This document shows, in pieces, positions 53,478 to 60,949 of a stretch of DNA of 64,000 nt. The DNA lies in assembly GCF_900109945.1 (NCBI RefSeq), contig NZ_FOBX01000003.1, forward strand, positions 496,001 through 560,000, given 5' to 3'. The notes beneath the pieces were generated by a model. The model did no database searches. It saw only the letters and a list, made by a program, of their open reading frames with translations, and was not told the DNA's origin. The translations under genes and the position numbers were made by a program. The stretch's first letter is position 1. Every line of letters starts with the position of its first letter. The DNA comes from Bradyrhizobium sp. OK095 (GTDB lineage Bacteria; Pseudomonadota; Alphaproteobacteria; Rhizobiales; Xanthobacteraceae).

Positions 53478-54164
53478 ATGACAAACACCATTCGCATGCT
53501 CTCGACGCTCGGCCTGATGGGCGCGATGCGCAGCCTGTCCTCCGCCTTCGAGACCGCGAGCGGCATTCACGTCGATGCCGATTTCGCGCCGACCCTGGCG
53601 CTGCTCAAACGCCTGCGCGACGGCGAGGCCGCCGATCTCGTAATCCTGACGCGCGAGGGGCTCGATGAGATGATCGGCGAGGGCCGCGTGATCGGCGAGG
53701 GCGCAGCCGATCTGGCGCGCTCCTTTGTCGGCATTGCCGTGCGGGCAGGGCAGCCGCATCCCGATATCGGCAGCGAAGCCGCGCTGCGCACGACCCTGCT
53801 TGCGGCGCGGTCCGTCGCCTATTCGCGGCTCGGCGCCAGCGGGGTCTACTTCGCCCGGTTGATCGTGCGGATGGGGATCGCGGTCGAGATCAACGCCAAG
53901 GCCACCATCGTCGAGCAGGGTTTTACGGCGGAGCGGCTCGTCAGCGGCGAGGCTGATCTGGCCGTGCAGCAGATCAGCGAGCTGAAGCAGGTCGGGGGTA
54001 TCGAGGTGGTCGGCCCGGTCCCGCTCGATTTGCAGACGCCGGCCGTGTTCTCCGCCGGTCGTATGGCAAACGCGAACAACGCCGTCGCGGCCGATCGGCT
54101 GCTGCGCTATCTGGCATCGCCCGAAGTCGTGCCGGTGCTGCGCCAATCGGGACTCGAGCCTTGA
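53478..54164 (+). CDS. ModA-like substrate-binding protein without a signal peptide
   Basis: A 228-aa periplasmic-binding-type fold (IRMLSTLGLMGAMRSLSSAF, then DLVILTREGLDEMIGEG; RSVAYSRLGASGVYFARLI; EADLAVQQISELKQV). ModA-like proteins start with a signal peptide; here the fold begins at the first residue, so the protein is cytosolic unless a start was missed. It has no transporter genes beside it. It follows the GrlR-like gene by 19 bp and may be in one unit with it. A role as a sensor or scavenger is speculation. Confidence 0.75.
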   Translation: MTNTIRMLSTLGLMGAMRSLSSAFETASGIHVDADFAPTLALLKRLRDGEAADLVILTREGLDEMIGEGRVIGEGAADLARSFVGIAVRAGQPHPDIGSEAALRTTLLAARSVAYSRLGASGVYFARLIVRMGIAVEINAKATIVEQGFTAERLVSGEADLAVQQISELKQVGGIEVVGPVPLDLQTPAVFSAGRMANANNAVAADRLLRYLASPEVVPVLRQSGLEP

Positions 54165-54190
54165 ATTTGCCGGGGCGGGGACGCAACGTA

Positions 54191-55018
54191 ATGCCCATGC
54201 GGACTTATCTCCTTACCATCCTCCTCGCGCTCGCCGTCCCGGTCGCAGCGCAGGCGCAATCGGCCGACCTCGTCCTGTGCGACCGGGTTGCCGCCGATCC
54301 CAGCGATCCGGACAAGCCGGCCGATGTGAAGGGCGTGAGCGAGGTCGCTTCCTCCGACGTCGCGACCGCCATCAAGTTCTGCAGGCAGGCAGCACCATCG
54401 TCGCGGCGCGCGATGTTCGCGCTCGGCCGCGCCTATGCGGCCAACCGGCAGACGGCGGAGGCGATCGCCGCCTGGCGCAAAGCGGCCGACAAGGGATCGA
54501 GCGCGGCCATGGTCGAGCTCGGCGTGCTCTATGGCACCGGCTCCGGCGTCGCGAAGGACGAAGCGCAGGCGCGAAAACTGTTCGAGAAGGCGGCGCAGGC
54601 AGGCAATCCTCGCGGCGTCAGCAACCTTGCCGCCGTCGGCGGTGCAGGTGGTGCGGTTCCGGCCGATCCCGCTCAGGCCCGTGTGCTGCTGAGCAAGTCG
54701 GCCGAGACCAACGCGGAGGCGCAATACCAGCTCGGCCTGATGCTGTCCGAAGGCACGGGCGGTGCAAAGGACGACGTCGCAGCGCGCACGCTGTTCGAGA
54801 AGGCGGCGGCACAAAACCACCCCGGCGCGCTGGAACGGATGGGCGCCTTCGCGCAGGAAGGCCGTGGCGGCGCGAAGGACAAGGACGCCGCAAAAGCCTA
54901 TTACGAGCGCGCCGCAGCGCTCGGCGACGAGGACGCCAAGGCGGCGCTGGAGCGGCTGCGCTGCCCCTATGCGATCAAGGACAAGCAGGGCAAGCTCGTC
55001 ACCACGCTGTGCTTCTAG
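54191..55018 (+). CDS. Sel1-repeat exported protein
   Basis: A 275-aa protein with a signal peptide (TYLLTILLALAVPVAAQAQ) and several Sel1-like repeats (about residues 75-270), for instance KAADKGSSAAMVELGVLYGT, ARKLFEKAAQAGNPRGVSNL and ARTLFEKAAAQNHPGALERM. Sel1 repeats make superhelical scaffolds that bind other proteins. It is 27 bp after the ModA-like gene, same strand. The start is 54191 or the ATG two codons later. Two Cys near each end (VLCDRV, LRCPYA) may form disulfides. Confidence 0.85.
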   Translation: MPMRTYLLTILLALAVPVAAQAQSADLVLCDRVAADPSDPDKPADVKGVSEVASSDVATAIKFCRQAAPSSRRAMFALGRAYAANRQTAEAIAAWRKAADKGSSAAMVELGVLYGTGSGVAKDEAQARKLFEKAAQAGNPRGVSNLAAVGGAGGAVPADPAQARVLLSKSAETNAEAQYQLGLMLSEGTGGAKDDVAARTLFEKAAAQNHPGALERMGAFAQEGRGGAKDKDAAKAYYERAAALGDEDAKAALERLRCPYAIKDKQGKLVTTLCF

Positions 55019-55031
55019 CGCACGCTCTCGC

Positions 55032-55505
55032 TCACTTCATGTCGTAAGCGAGATTGTTGCGGGCGTCGCGATAGGTCGTCTCGAGAAAATCCGGATATTG
55101 CGCGGCGGCCTGGGCCACGGCGCGCACGACACAGGCCCAGAAATCGCCGTCCCATTTGAAATGCGCTTCAGCCGCGCCCTCGAACTTGACGGCGGTGATG
55201 ATGGCCTGCGTGATCGCGTCATCACCAGCTCGCGGATGAGCGCGCTTGAGATAACCGAACATCGGCCCTTCATGGGCGTGGTCGCGGCCGTTGCGGTATT
55301 TTTCGGCCATCTGCTGCGGGGTGAGGGTGCGATAGACGCGCACCTCCTCGGCGGTCGGGCGACCCTCGATCGAGTCCAGCCGGTAGCGGCGGCACCAGAT
55401 TTCGAAGGCGGCATCCGGCAGCGGCTGCTGCGCCGCGCTGGCGATGATTGCGGAGATCTGTTCCTCGGCTGACGGTTCACTCCGGTCCATGCCGCTTGGT
55501 CGCAT
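55032..55505 (-). CDS. Conserved hypothetical protein, 157 aa
   Basis: A soluble protein rich in helices: FEIWCRRYRLDSIEGRPTAE, RTLTPQQMAEKYRNGRDHAH, then AVKFEGAAEAHFKWDGDFWA. The ATG at 55505 (MRPSGMDRSEP) is the best start; a longer frame to 55712 reads through intergenic sequence. It is convergent with the Sel1-repeat gene. I do not recognise a family. Confidence 0.6.
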   Translation of the reverse strand: MRPSGMDRSEPSAEEQISAIIASAAQQPLPDAAFEIWCRRYRLDSIEGRPTAEEVRVYRTLTPQQMAEKYRNGRDHAHEGPMFGYLKRAHPRAGDDAITQAIITAVKFEGAAEAHFKWDGDFWACVVRAVAQAAAQYPDFLETTYRDARNNLAYDMK

Positions 55506-55648
55506 GCTTGCGCCTGACGGTTCGAAGGACTTTCGGGGCCGCGCAAATGACCAAGAGTGAAAACAACCCCATGCACAGTAGCCAAGTGCTTGAAATTGCA
55601 AAATTGCGGATTTTGCGAAATTCGCTTGACCCGTCGGGCAAAACAGGA

Positions 55649-55665
55649 GCATGATGACATCATGC
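55649..55665. promoter_or_regulatory. 17-bp perfect palindrome upstream of a GrlR-like gene
   Basis: GCATGATGACATCATGC, a perfect 8-1-8 palindrome, 107 bp before the 55772 start. It follows AT-rich TTGCAAAATTGCGGATTTTG and GACCCGTCGGGCAAAACAG, sequence that looks like an old dispersed repeat. It may be an operator or part of that repeat. Confidence 0.4.
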
Positions 55666-55771
55666 AGCAAAAGCTCCGCGGGTGGCCGCTGCGCGGAAAA
55701 GCCGGATGGCAACGGCGCGGCGGCGGTGCTAGGTAGCCTGAGATTGTTTTTGGATTTGCGGGTTCATTGCG

Positions 55772-56479
55772 TTGCTGGACGGACTCTACAAGGTTGAATA
55801 CGGCATCCACGATGCCTCCGGGTGCAGCATCATGTGCCTGCATGACGGCAAGATGCTCGGCGGCAATTCCGCGTTCGCCCATCTTGGAACGTATCAGGAG
55901 CGCGACGACGGCGAGATCGTCGCCGAGGTGATCACCGAGCGGCATAACGAGGATCCCAACTACAAGCCGCTGATGGGCGCCGATGTCGCTTCGATTGGCG
56001 CACGCGGCCGGCTGATCGGCAACCAGATCCGTCTCCGGGGAAGCGCGGACACCATGCCGGGCGGCAACTTCTGGGCCAATCTCACGCGGCTCGATGACGA
56101 GGCGCTGCCTCCGAGCGGTGCGGTCGGCCCTCGCGGCATCGCCAACGGGCTCTACGGGATGAGCCTGCGCGCGCTTGACGGCGTCGATGCCGGACTCTCC
56201 GGCGTGATGCTGCTGATCGACGGCCGCATCCTCGGCGGCGATGCGTTCTTCTACTATCTCGGCTCCTACTCCTCGGCGGACGGCCGCTGGAAGGGCGAAA
56301 TGCTCAACCAGGAGCACACGCCCGCGAAAGGCGAAAACCCCGTGTTCGGCGGCTATGAGGTCGGGATCGGCTTCTCCGGAACCTGCACGGATGACAGTGG
56401 CGAACTCGAAGGCGTCGCGCTCGCCGGCAAGCGCAGTTTGCGGCTAGCGGCCTCGCTCAAGCTGATGCGAAGGGCGTAG
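55772..56479 (+). CDS. GrlR-like protein with two tandem domains
   Basis: A 235-aa protein from a TTG at 55772, with two GrlR-like domains (DGLYKVEYGIHDASGCSI; GGNSAFAHLGTYQE; then NGLYGMSLRALDGVDAGLSG, GGDAFFYYLGSYSSADGR, NQEHTPAKGENPVFGG). It parallels the gene at 52757. The last 240 bp, encoding the end of domain 2, have a colinear second copy 2851 bp downstream (59091-59330). It stands at the left end of a lower-GC segment. Homologues act as regulators, but the target is unknown. Confidence 0.75.
   Translation: MLDGLYKVEYGIHDASGCSIMCLHDGKMLGGNSAFAHLGTYQERDDGEIVAEVITERHNEDPNYKPLMGADVASIGARGRLIGNQIRLRGSADTMPGGNFWANLTRLDDEALPPSGAVGPRGIANGLYGMSLRALDGVDAGLSGVMLLIDGRILGGDAFFYYLGSYSSADGRWKGEMLNQEHTPAKGENPVFGGYEVGIGFSGTCTDDSGELEGVALAGKRSLRLAASLKLMRRA
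56240..56479 (+). repeat. GrlR-like gene 3' end, copy 1 of a 240-bp duplication
   Basis: Matches 59091-59330 at 221 of 240 positions with no indels. The stop codons coincide. A central stretch of about 60 bp is identical. Confidence 0.95.
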
Positions 56480-56501
56480 GGCGTGTGCTTTTAGAGGCCA
56501 C

Positions 56502-56606
56502 GTCATTAAGGACACGACGGTCGTTTACCCGAGGAACGCCGCGCGGCTTGTTCGGTAGCATCGGCTTGATGGCAACCCATTCATAATCGGAGAGTTCGTG
56601 GCGCAT
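56502..56606 (-). pseudogene. N-terminal remnant of an IS5-type transposase
   Basis: The minus strand reads RHELSDYEWVAIKPMLPNKP and GVPRVNDRRVLND from an ATG at 56606, the beginning of IS5-family transposases (RHELSDxEWxxIxPxLPNKPRG). It is cut after about 35 residues. The rest of the element is missing. It lies directly after the GrlR-like gene, at the left end of the cargo. Confidence 0.8.
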
Positions 56607-56740
56607 GATTCGAGCCCCTAGTTTGGGAGTTTGAATCACGGAGGTCCGGCGTAACGCAACGTGTGAACCTGAGCCCGGTTCGGCGCTTGTAGGTAGAAGC
56701 AGACCTCAACCAACCGAAAGCGACCGCCGAATCCGTCGAG

Positions 56741-56764
56741 ACTGACCCAACTCGGACATCGCCG
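56741..56764 (-). repeat. Inverted repeat, left copy, flanking the comB-HAD pair
   Basis: On the minus strand CGGCGATGTCCGAGTTGGGT, matching at 17 of 20 bases CGGCAATGTCCGAGTCGGAT on the plus strand at 58245-58264. The two face away from one another around the genes at 56783-58221. Confidence 0.5.
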
Positions 56765-56782
56765 AAAGCGATGCGTTGAAGC

Positions 56783-57472
56783 CTAATCCTTCCGCGCGAC
56801 CAGTCGGCCGTCCTCTCGGGCAATGAGTACTGCAAAATCATATCGATCGATATCGAGCGCGATATCGAGGTCCGCTGGATGTAAGTGCGGCTTGGCCGGG
56901 TCGTGGAAGGCCGGTATCTGCGGTCCTGCCAAGATGACGTCGCGCGTCCCTGACGGGCTGCCGGGCCGCCCCTCTAACAGGTTGCGTAGATGAATGGCAC
57001 AGAGTTCATCCTCATCTGAGCGTCGTATGCCATCCAGACCCATCGCTACCAGTGTAACATCTACTGGTTTCTCTTTAAGAATAGCGCGCGCTGTCGCTGT
57101 AGCTGTGAGTAACGATCCGGCATAGAGCTGAGTGGCCTGCCTGGCGGCGATGATGCCTTGCGTACCGGCGCTGGTGCGCTGAATAATAGTTCGACCTTCG
57201 AGGTTAGCCTGTGATGCCTCAAAGGGAGAGTTGCCGAGATCGAAGCCGACTGGGGCACGGCCCCCGACCTCTCCCATGCAAAGTTCTCCGATGCCCGCGG
57301 CGCGTAACTCGAGAGCCTCCTCGACATCGCGAACCATGATGATCTTCGTTGCCCCATTTGCAAGCGCGACGGCGGCCGTCGTAAACGCGCGGAAGACATC
57401 AATGACTACAACTACACCAACGGCGCGCTCGGCGCCCGCGAGCAGGCTGTCAACTCGAATGTTCAAGTGCAT
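56783..57472 (-). CDS. 2-phosphosulfolactate phosphatase-like protein (ComB family)
   Basis: A 229-aa member of the ComB phosphatase fold: VVVVIDVFRAFTTAAVAL, LCMGEVGGRAPVGFDLGNSP, RTIIQRTSAGTQGI and DELCAIHLRNLL. ComB removes phosphate from 2-phosphosulfolactate in coenzyme M or sulfolactate paths. TTGGAG precedes the ATG at 57472. It lies upstream of no other pathway gene; a HAD phosphatase is on the same strand. The substrate here is unknown. Third positions are more AT-rich than in flanking genes. Confidence 0.85.
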   Translation of the reverse strand: MHLNIRVDSLLAGAERAVGVVVVIDVFRAFTTAAVALANGATKIIMVRDVEEALELRAAGIGELCMGEVGGRAPVGFDLGNSPFEASQANLEGRTIIQRTSAGTQGIIAARQATQLYAGSLLTATATARAILKEKPVDVTLVAMGLDGIRRSDEDELCAIHLRNLLEGRPGSPSGTRDVILAGPQIPAFHDPAKPHLHPADLDIALDIDRYDFAVLIAREDGRLVARKD

Positions 57473-57567
57473 CACTCCAAATTCGATATCGACCAAGTCC
57501 AAGCAGCAGGAGGTCGATCATCAGTCGCTACACGACGCGAGCTATGTACAAGTGTTGTCTCAATTTT

Positions 57568-58221
57568 TCACGATCGGACCCATTCGGATGTCGGGGGGCT
57601 CACCGGGCGAACGCCATGTTTAGCCAACAGGTCGAGCAAGGCGCTGGCACCAGCAACCCCATCGAACACCTCCGCGCGCATACCGACTTGGATGGCGGCC
57701 GCCACGTTCTCGGACCTGTCGTCGAGAAACAGGATCGACTCTGCGGGCTGTTTTAGGGCGGCGAGCACGTGCTCAAAATAGCCGGGCTTCGGCTTCGCCA
57801 CACCCATCCGGCACGAATAAAATTCGCCATCGAACAGTCCCGCGTAGTTAAGCGCTTCTGACATGTGACGCGCACGGTGGACCTGCTGGTTAGTGGTCAA
57901 ATAGCATTTGGTGCCCAACGACCGGATCGACTGCACGACGTTCATTATCGCTGCGTCGACCTCGATGGCGTTAAGGATTGCTAGGATGGCTGCCGTATCC
58001 AAGCCGTGTCCCACTCTGGAGACGAGTTCGTATACTGCCGCTGCGAAATCGTCCTCGCATTCCAAGAACGCGGCTTCGACAACTAGGATGTCGCGTGTAA
58101 ACTGATCGAGCAATCCGTCTTCTACAAGCGTAGGCAACGCCGCAAACGCCAAACGCCATCTAGTTTGTGGCCGCTGAAGCACGCCGTCTGCGTCGAAGAG
58201 AATTGTTTCAATCGCTCTCAT
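57568..58221 (-). CDS. HAD-superfamily hydrolase
   Basis: A 217-aa HAD phosphatase: motif I TILFDADGVLQ, motif II TNQQVHRARHMSE (Thr), motif III CRMGVAKPKPGYF (Lys) and motif IV SILFLDDRSENV (DD). It resembles the subfamily with a four-helix cap (residues about 20-90). Upstream of comB on the same strand, 95 bp apart, so both may be transcribed together. The substrate is unknown. The ATG at 58221 gives the usual N-terminus; 58233 is possible. Confidence 0.85.
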   Translation of the reverse strand: MRAIETILFDADGVLQRPQTRWRLAFAALPTLVEDGLLDQFTRDILVVEAAFLECEDDFAAAVYELVSRVGHGLDTAAILAILNAIEVDAAIMNVVQSIRSLGTKCYLTTNQQVHRARHMSEALNYAGLFDGEFYSCRMGVAKPKPGYFEHVLAALKQPAESILFLDDRSENVAAAIQVGMRAEVFDGVAGASALLDLLAKHGVRPVSPPTSEWVRS

Positions 58222-58244
58222 TACCGCAACCATGCCTATTTTCG

Positions 58245-58265
58245 CGGCAATGTCCGAGTCGGATC
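58245..58265 (+). repeat. Inverted repeat, right copy, flanking the comB-HAD pair
   Basis: CGGCAATGTCCGAGTCGGAT, the partner of 56741-56764. It lies 24 bp before the HAD gene. Confidence 0.5.
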
Positions 58266-58502
58266 GACTTTCGCGCCGGCTGCAGAGACCCTACCACTGA
58301 GAAAGCATGAAGTGCTCCGCCCGATAGAGAACTTGCATCAGAAGAACCGTAGACCAAAGTGGAGGGCTGCTCAGTTCGCACCCTCTTTATTTGCGGCGCT
58401 GGTGGTAACCCATAGCGTCAATTGCTGCGGTCAAACTAACATGATCGTTAGCGGAGCGGACATAGTCAAAATTTATGGGTACGCGTCCTAGAGGGAGTTC
58501 CT

Positions 58503-58952
58503 ATGTATTCGACGCGAGATATCTCCATTCGCAAAATCACCTACCTTGATGGCATTTCCCTACGATCTGTTGTCTTGAAGCCGAACCCCGCCAAGGTGTC
58601 GGTCGGCCTTGTTCAATATGAGGATGAGGGTGCTGTTCATCTCGGCGCTGACGTGGAAGGCCAATTAGTAGCAGTGGCATCATTCACGCCCTTTGCCGAA
58701 GATGGAAATCGCAATCTCGCATCCTATCAGCTTCGGGGCGCGGCAACGCGAGCAGACTTCCAGGGAAAAGGTATAGGGCACAAATTGATTGCGACTGGCA
58801 TTGAAGCATGTTTTCTACGTGGTGCCTCGTTGATTTGGTGCGATGGACGATCGGCAGCAAAGACCTTTTATGCACGGCTGGGCTTTGCACCTGCTGGCCC
58901 CGAATTCCAAACAGCGTCCGGACCTCATTTCCGTTTCCGTCGCTTTAGTTAG
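58503..58952 (+). CDS. GNAT-family acetyltransferase
   Basis: A 149-aa GNAT protein: LVAVASFTPFAEDGNRNLAS, LRGAATRADFQGKGIGHKLI (acyl-CoA loop QGKGIG), and LIWCDGRSAAKTFYARLGF. AGGGAG precedes the ATG by six bases. The N-terminal portion reads ISIRKITYLDGISLRSVVLK. It is the last gene of the cargo before the second GrlR-like end. The substrate is unknown. Confidence 0.88.
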   Translation: MYSTRDISIRKITYLDGISLRSVVLKPNPAKVSVGLVQYEDEGAVHLGADVEGQLVAVASFTPFAEDGNRNLASYQLRGAATRADFQGKGIGHKLIATGIEACFLRGASLIWCDGRSAAKTFYARLGFAPAGPEFQTASGPHFRFRRFS

Positions 58953-59072
58953 GATTGTGCAATGTGGGCGCGACATCTTCTTTCTTCTTCGGCTGGCATG
59001 CATCGGCAATATCACGCCGTGCTCGCGATGTCCGGTTCTGGCCCTTAGCCGACTCGTTAGGGCGAGCTGACC

Positions 59073-59330
59073 ATGTCTGCTCCCGAGGATGATGCGTTCT
59101 TCTACTATCTCGGCTCCTATTCCACGGCGGACGGCCGCTGGAAGGGCCAGATGCTGAACCAGGAGCACACGCCGGCGAAAGGCGAGAACCCCGTGTTCGG
59201 CGGCTATGAGGTCGGGATCGGCTTCTCCGGAACCTGCACGGACGACAGCGGCGAGCTCGAAGGCATCGCGCTTGCGGGGAAGCGCAGCTTGCGGCTGGCG
59301 GCTTCGCTCAAGCTGATGCGGCGGGCGTAG
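59073..59330 (+). pseudogene. Truncated GrlR-like C-terminal domain
   Basis: An open frame of 85 codons from an ATG at 59073. From residue 7 (DAFFYYLGSYSTADGR) to the end it is the same sequence as the end of the gene at 55772, with three conservative changes (Ser to Thr, Glu to Gln, Val to Ile). It lacks the first strands of the domain, so it cannot fold like a complete GrlR domain. No ribosome site is seen. It is best read as the left-over 3' end of the same gene. Confidence 0.8.
59091..59330 (+). repeat. GrlR-like gene 3' end, copy 2 of the duplication
   Basis: Colinear with 56240-56479, 19 differences in 240 bases, 16 of them silent. The junction to unrelated sequence is sharp at GAT GCG. 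Confidence 0.95.
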
Positions 59331-59482
59331 GGCGTCTACTCATAAATTCGTTGCGTCCGCTTTGCTGTTAGAAGGCGACGTTGAGACCGATACGTCTGCA
59401 TGTCGGCCTTGGGCCACAACCGGAAATTGACCTTTTGGTCTTTGTGACCTAGGCAAGCTAAAGATAGGTAGGGGAGCTTGCA

Positions 59483-60202
59483 GTGACCCAGCGATCATCG
59501 GGAGATGCAAATCCTTGCAAGCCGCGAAGAGAGCGAGGGCTTCGCATGGCGCTTCTTGTGGCGGGAAGCAGCCTTAGGGTGGGTCTCATGCCCCTTGTTC
59601 TCGGAGTAAAGACAACACCTCTGCACGCCGCCGAGAATTCCAACTTCATAACGCAGAAGATCGAATCGCACAGCTACATGATCCCGCGCGATCTGGTTGA
59701 GACGATTTACAAACCAAATTACAGCGGCGTGCCCAATCCAAATCCCAACTGGCCGCATGAGCCGGTGGTGCGCCTTGCGTTGCAATGGCCAGAATTTATA
59801 GCGCCTGAGATCGGCAACCCTCAAGAGAAAGCCAGACGAAAGATCAATGTCACATTGCTCTCGGGGACGGTTATGACGGTCGCCAAAACGATTGAGCGAT
59901 TGAACGAGTTCAATTACTCGCCAGAAATTATCGGCGCTCCATATGGCTTGCGAGAGCTGCGAAGCAGCCAGTCGAAAGAGTTTCGAGAATATATTGCTTC
60001 ACCGGAAGAAGGCTCAGAATATTTGATTCATTGCGATCAACCGGAGGTGGAGACCTTGCCGATGCTGTATTATTCTTGCGACTACTATTTCGAATACCTC
60101 GATCTCAAGATCAACGTGAATTTTCATTCTCCATTTTTGAGCGAATGGCGGAAAATCCACCAGAAAACCCTGTCCCTTCTCAATCGAATGCGGAAGGATT
60201 GA
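59483..60202 (+). CDS. Secreted hypothetical protein with lower GC
   Basis: A 239-aa protein with a basic N-terminus (RRERGLRMALLVAGSSLRVG) then a hydrophobic stretch (LMPLVLGVKTTPLHAAENS) that looks like a signal peptide. The mature part has no motif I know (NFITQKIESHSYMIPRDLVE, HEPVVRLALQWPEFIAPE). The third-position composition is more AT-rich than flanking genes. It follows the second GrlR-like end by 150 bp and may belong to the same foreign segment. Confidence 0.6.
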   Translation: MTQRSSGDANPCKPRRERGLRMALLVAGSSLRVGLMPLVLGVKTTPLHAAENSNFITQKIESHSYMIPRDLVETIYKPNYSGVPNPNPNWPHEPVVRLALQWPEFIAPEIGNPQEKARRKINVTLLSGTVMTVAKTIERLNEFNYSPEIIGAPYGLRELRSSQSKEFREYIASPEEGSEYLIHCDQPEVETLPMLYYSCDYYFEYLDLKINVNFHSPFLSEWRKIHQKTLSLLNRMRKD

Positions 60203-60312
60203 AGCGCGGCCAAGTCGCCTTTGGGTCATAAGCCGTCGACGACGACCAAGCGGGCCCACTTCCGCTTTACCGTCGGAAGCCGACGTTTATGAGTGCTCGT
60301 CCCAGCACCGGC

Positions 60313-60930
60313 TCACGGCGCCGGACACGCCGCCCCCGTCTTCACCCAGGCCTCCACCAGCGCGCCGGCCTGCTGTTGCGTGCCCGGCGCGGGCGGGCGG
60401 CCGAAGCCGGGCTTCCAGGCCCAGCCGACCAGGGTGTCCTTGCCGATATGGTCGATCAAATCTTCCACCTTGCGCCCGCCATTGCGCGCTGGATCCCTGA
60501 TCTGCTCGCAGATCTCGCCGATGGTCTTGCCTTCCCAGGCCATTTCGCGCGGCGCCAGATGCCAGTCGGGATGACCGGGCATCCGGCCGGGCTCGAAATT
60601 GGCCTGCTGGTGGCAGCTGTTGCATCGCATCGCCTCCAGGCCGTGGCCGTCGGCGCCGCGCGTGACCGGCGGCTGATGCAGGCGGGCATTGTCGCCCTGG
60701 TGCGGGCGGTCACCGGCCGGATGGCAATTGGTGCAGCGGGGATGCGTCAGGACTCTTCCGAGCTCGGTGAAGATCGCTGCCGAGCGCTTGTCGGTGTCGT
60801 CGATCGCGGCGAAGCTCTCGGGCGAGGCCAACGCGTGGCTCGCCGTCTCCGAGGCTGCGTAGCCCGGACTGAGGCTGCCGGCGAGCGCCGCGATCACGAC
60901 AATCATCTTGAACCGCGCGTCGGATCTCAT
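60313..60930 (-). CDS. Exported c-type cytochrome, partner of a molybdenum hydroxylase
   Basis: A 205-aa protein with a signal peptide ([17 protein letters not shown]) and two heme motifs, CTNCH and CNSCH. It would accept electrons from the oxidoreductase encoded just upstream. AAGGAC precedes the ATG at 60930. It starts 19 bp after the 2Fe-2S subunit gene, so the three genes form an operon. The last 30 residues ([12 protein letters not shown]...) are typical of such small diheme-like proteins. Confidence 0.85.
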   Translation of the reverse strand: MRSDARFKMIVVIAALAGSLSPGYAASETASHALASPESFAAIDDTDKRSAAIFTELGRVLTHPRCTNCHPAGDRPHQGDNARLHQPPVTRGADGHGLEAMRCNSCHQQANFEPGRMPGHPDWHLAPREMAWEGKTIGEICEQIRDPARNGGRKVEDLIDHIGKDTLVGWAWKPGFGRPPAPGTQQQAGALVEAWVKTGAACPAP

Positions 60931-60949
60931 GGTTGCTGTCCTTGCGCGC

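Larger units (their letters stand above)
56480..59090. mobile_element. Cargo between the two GrlR-like 3' ends (remnant of an integrated element)
   Basis: About 2.6 kb holding an IS5-type remnant, a ComB-like phosphatase, a HAD hydrolase and a GNAT gene. The coding sequence has more A/T in third positions than the flanking genes. The layout repeats that of the maeB insert: gene, transposase remnant, cargo, second 3' end. No integrase is present. Confidence 0.55.
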
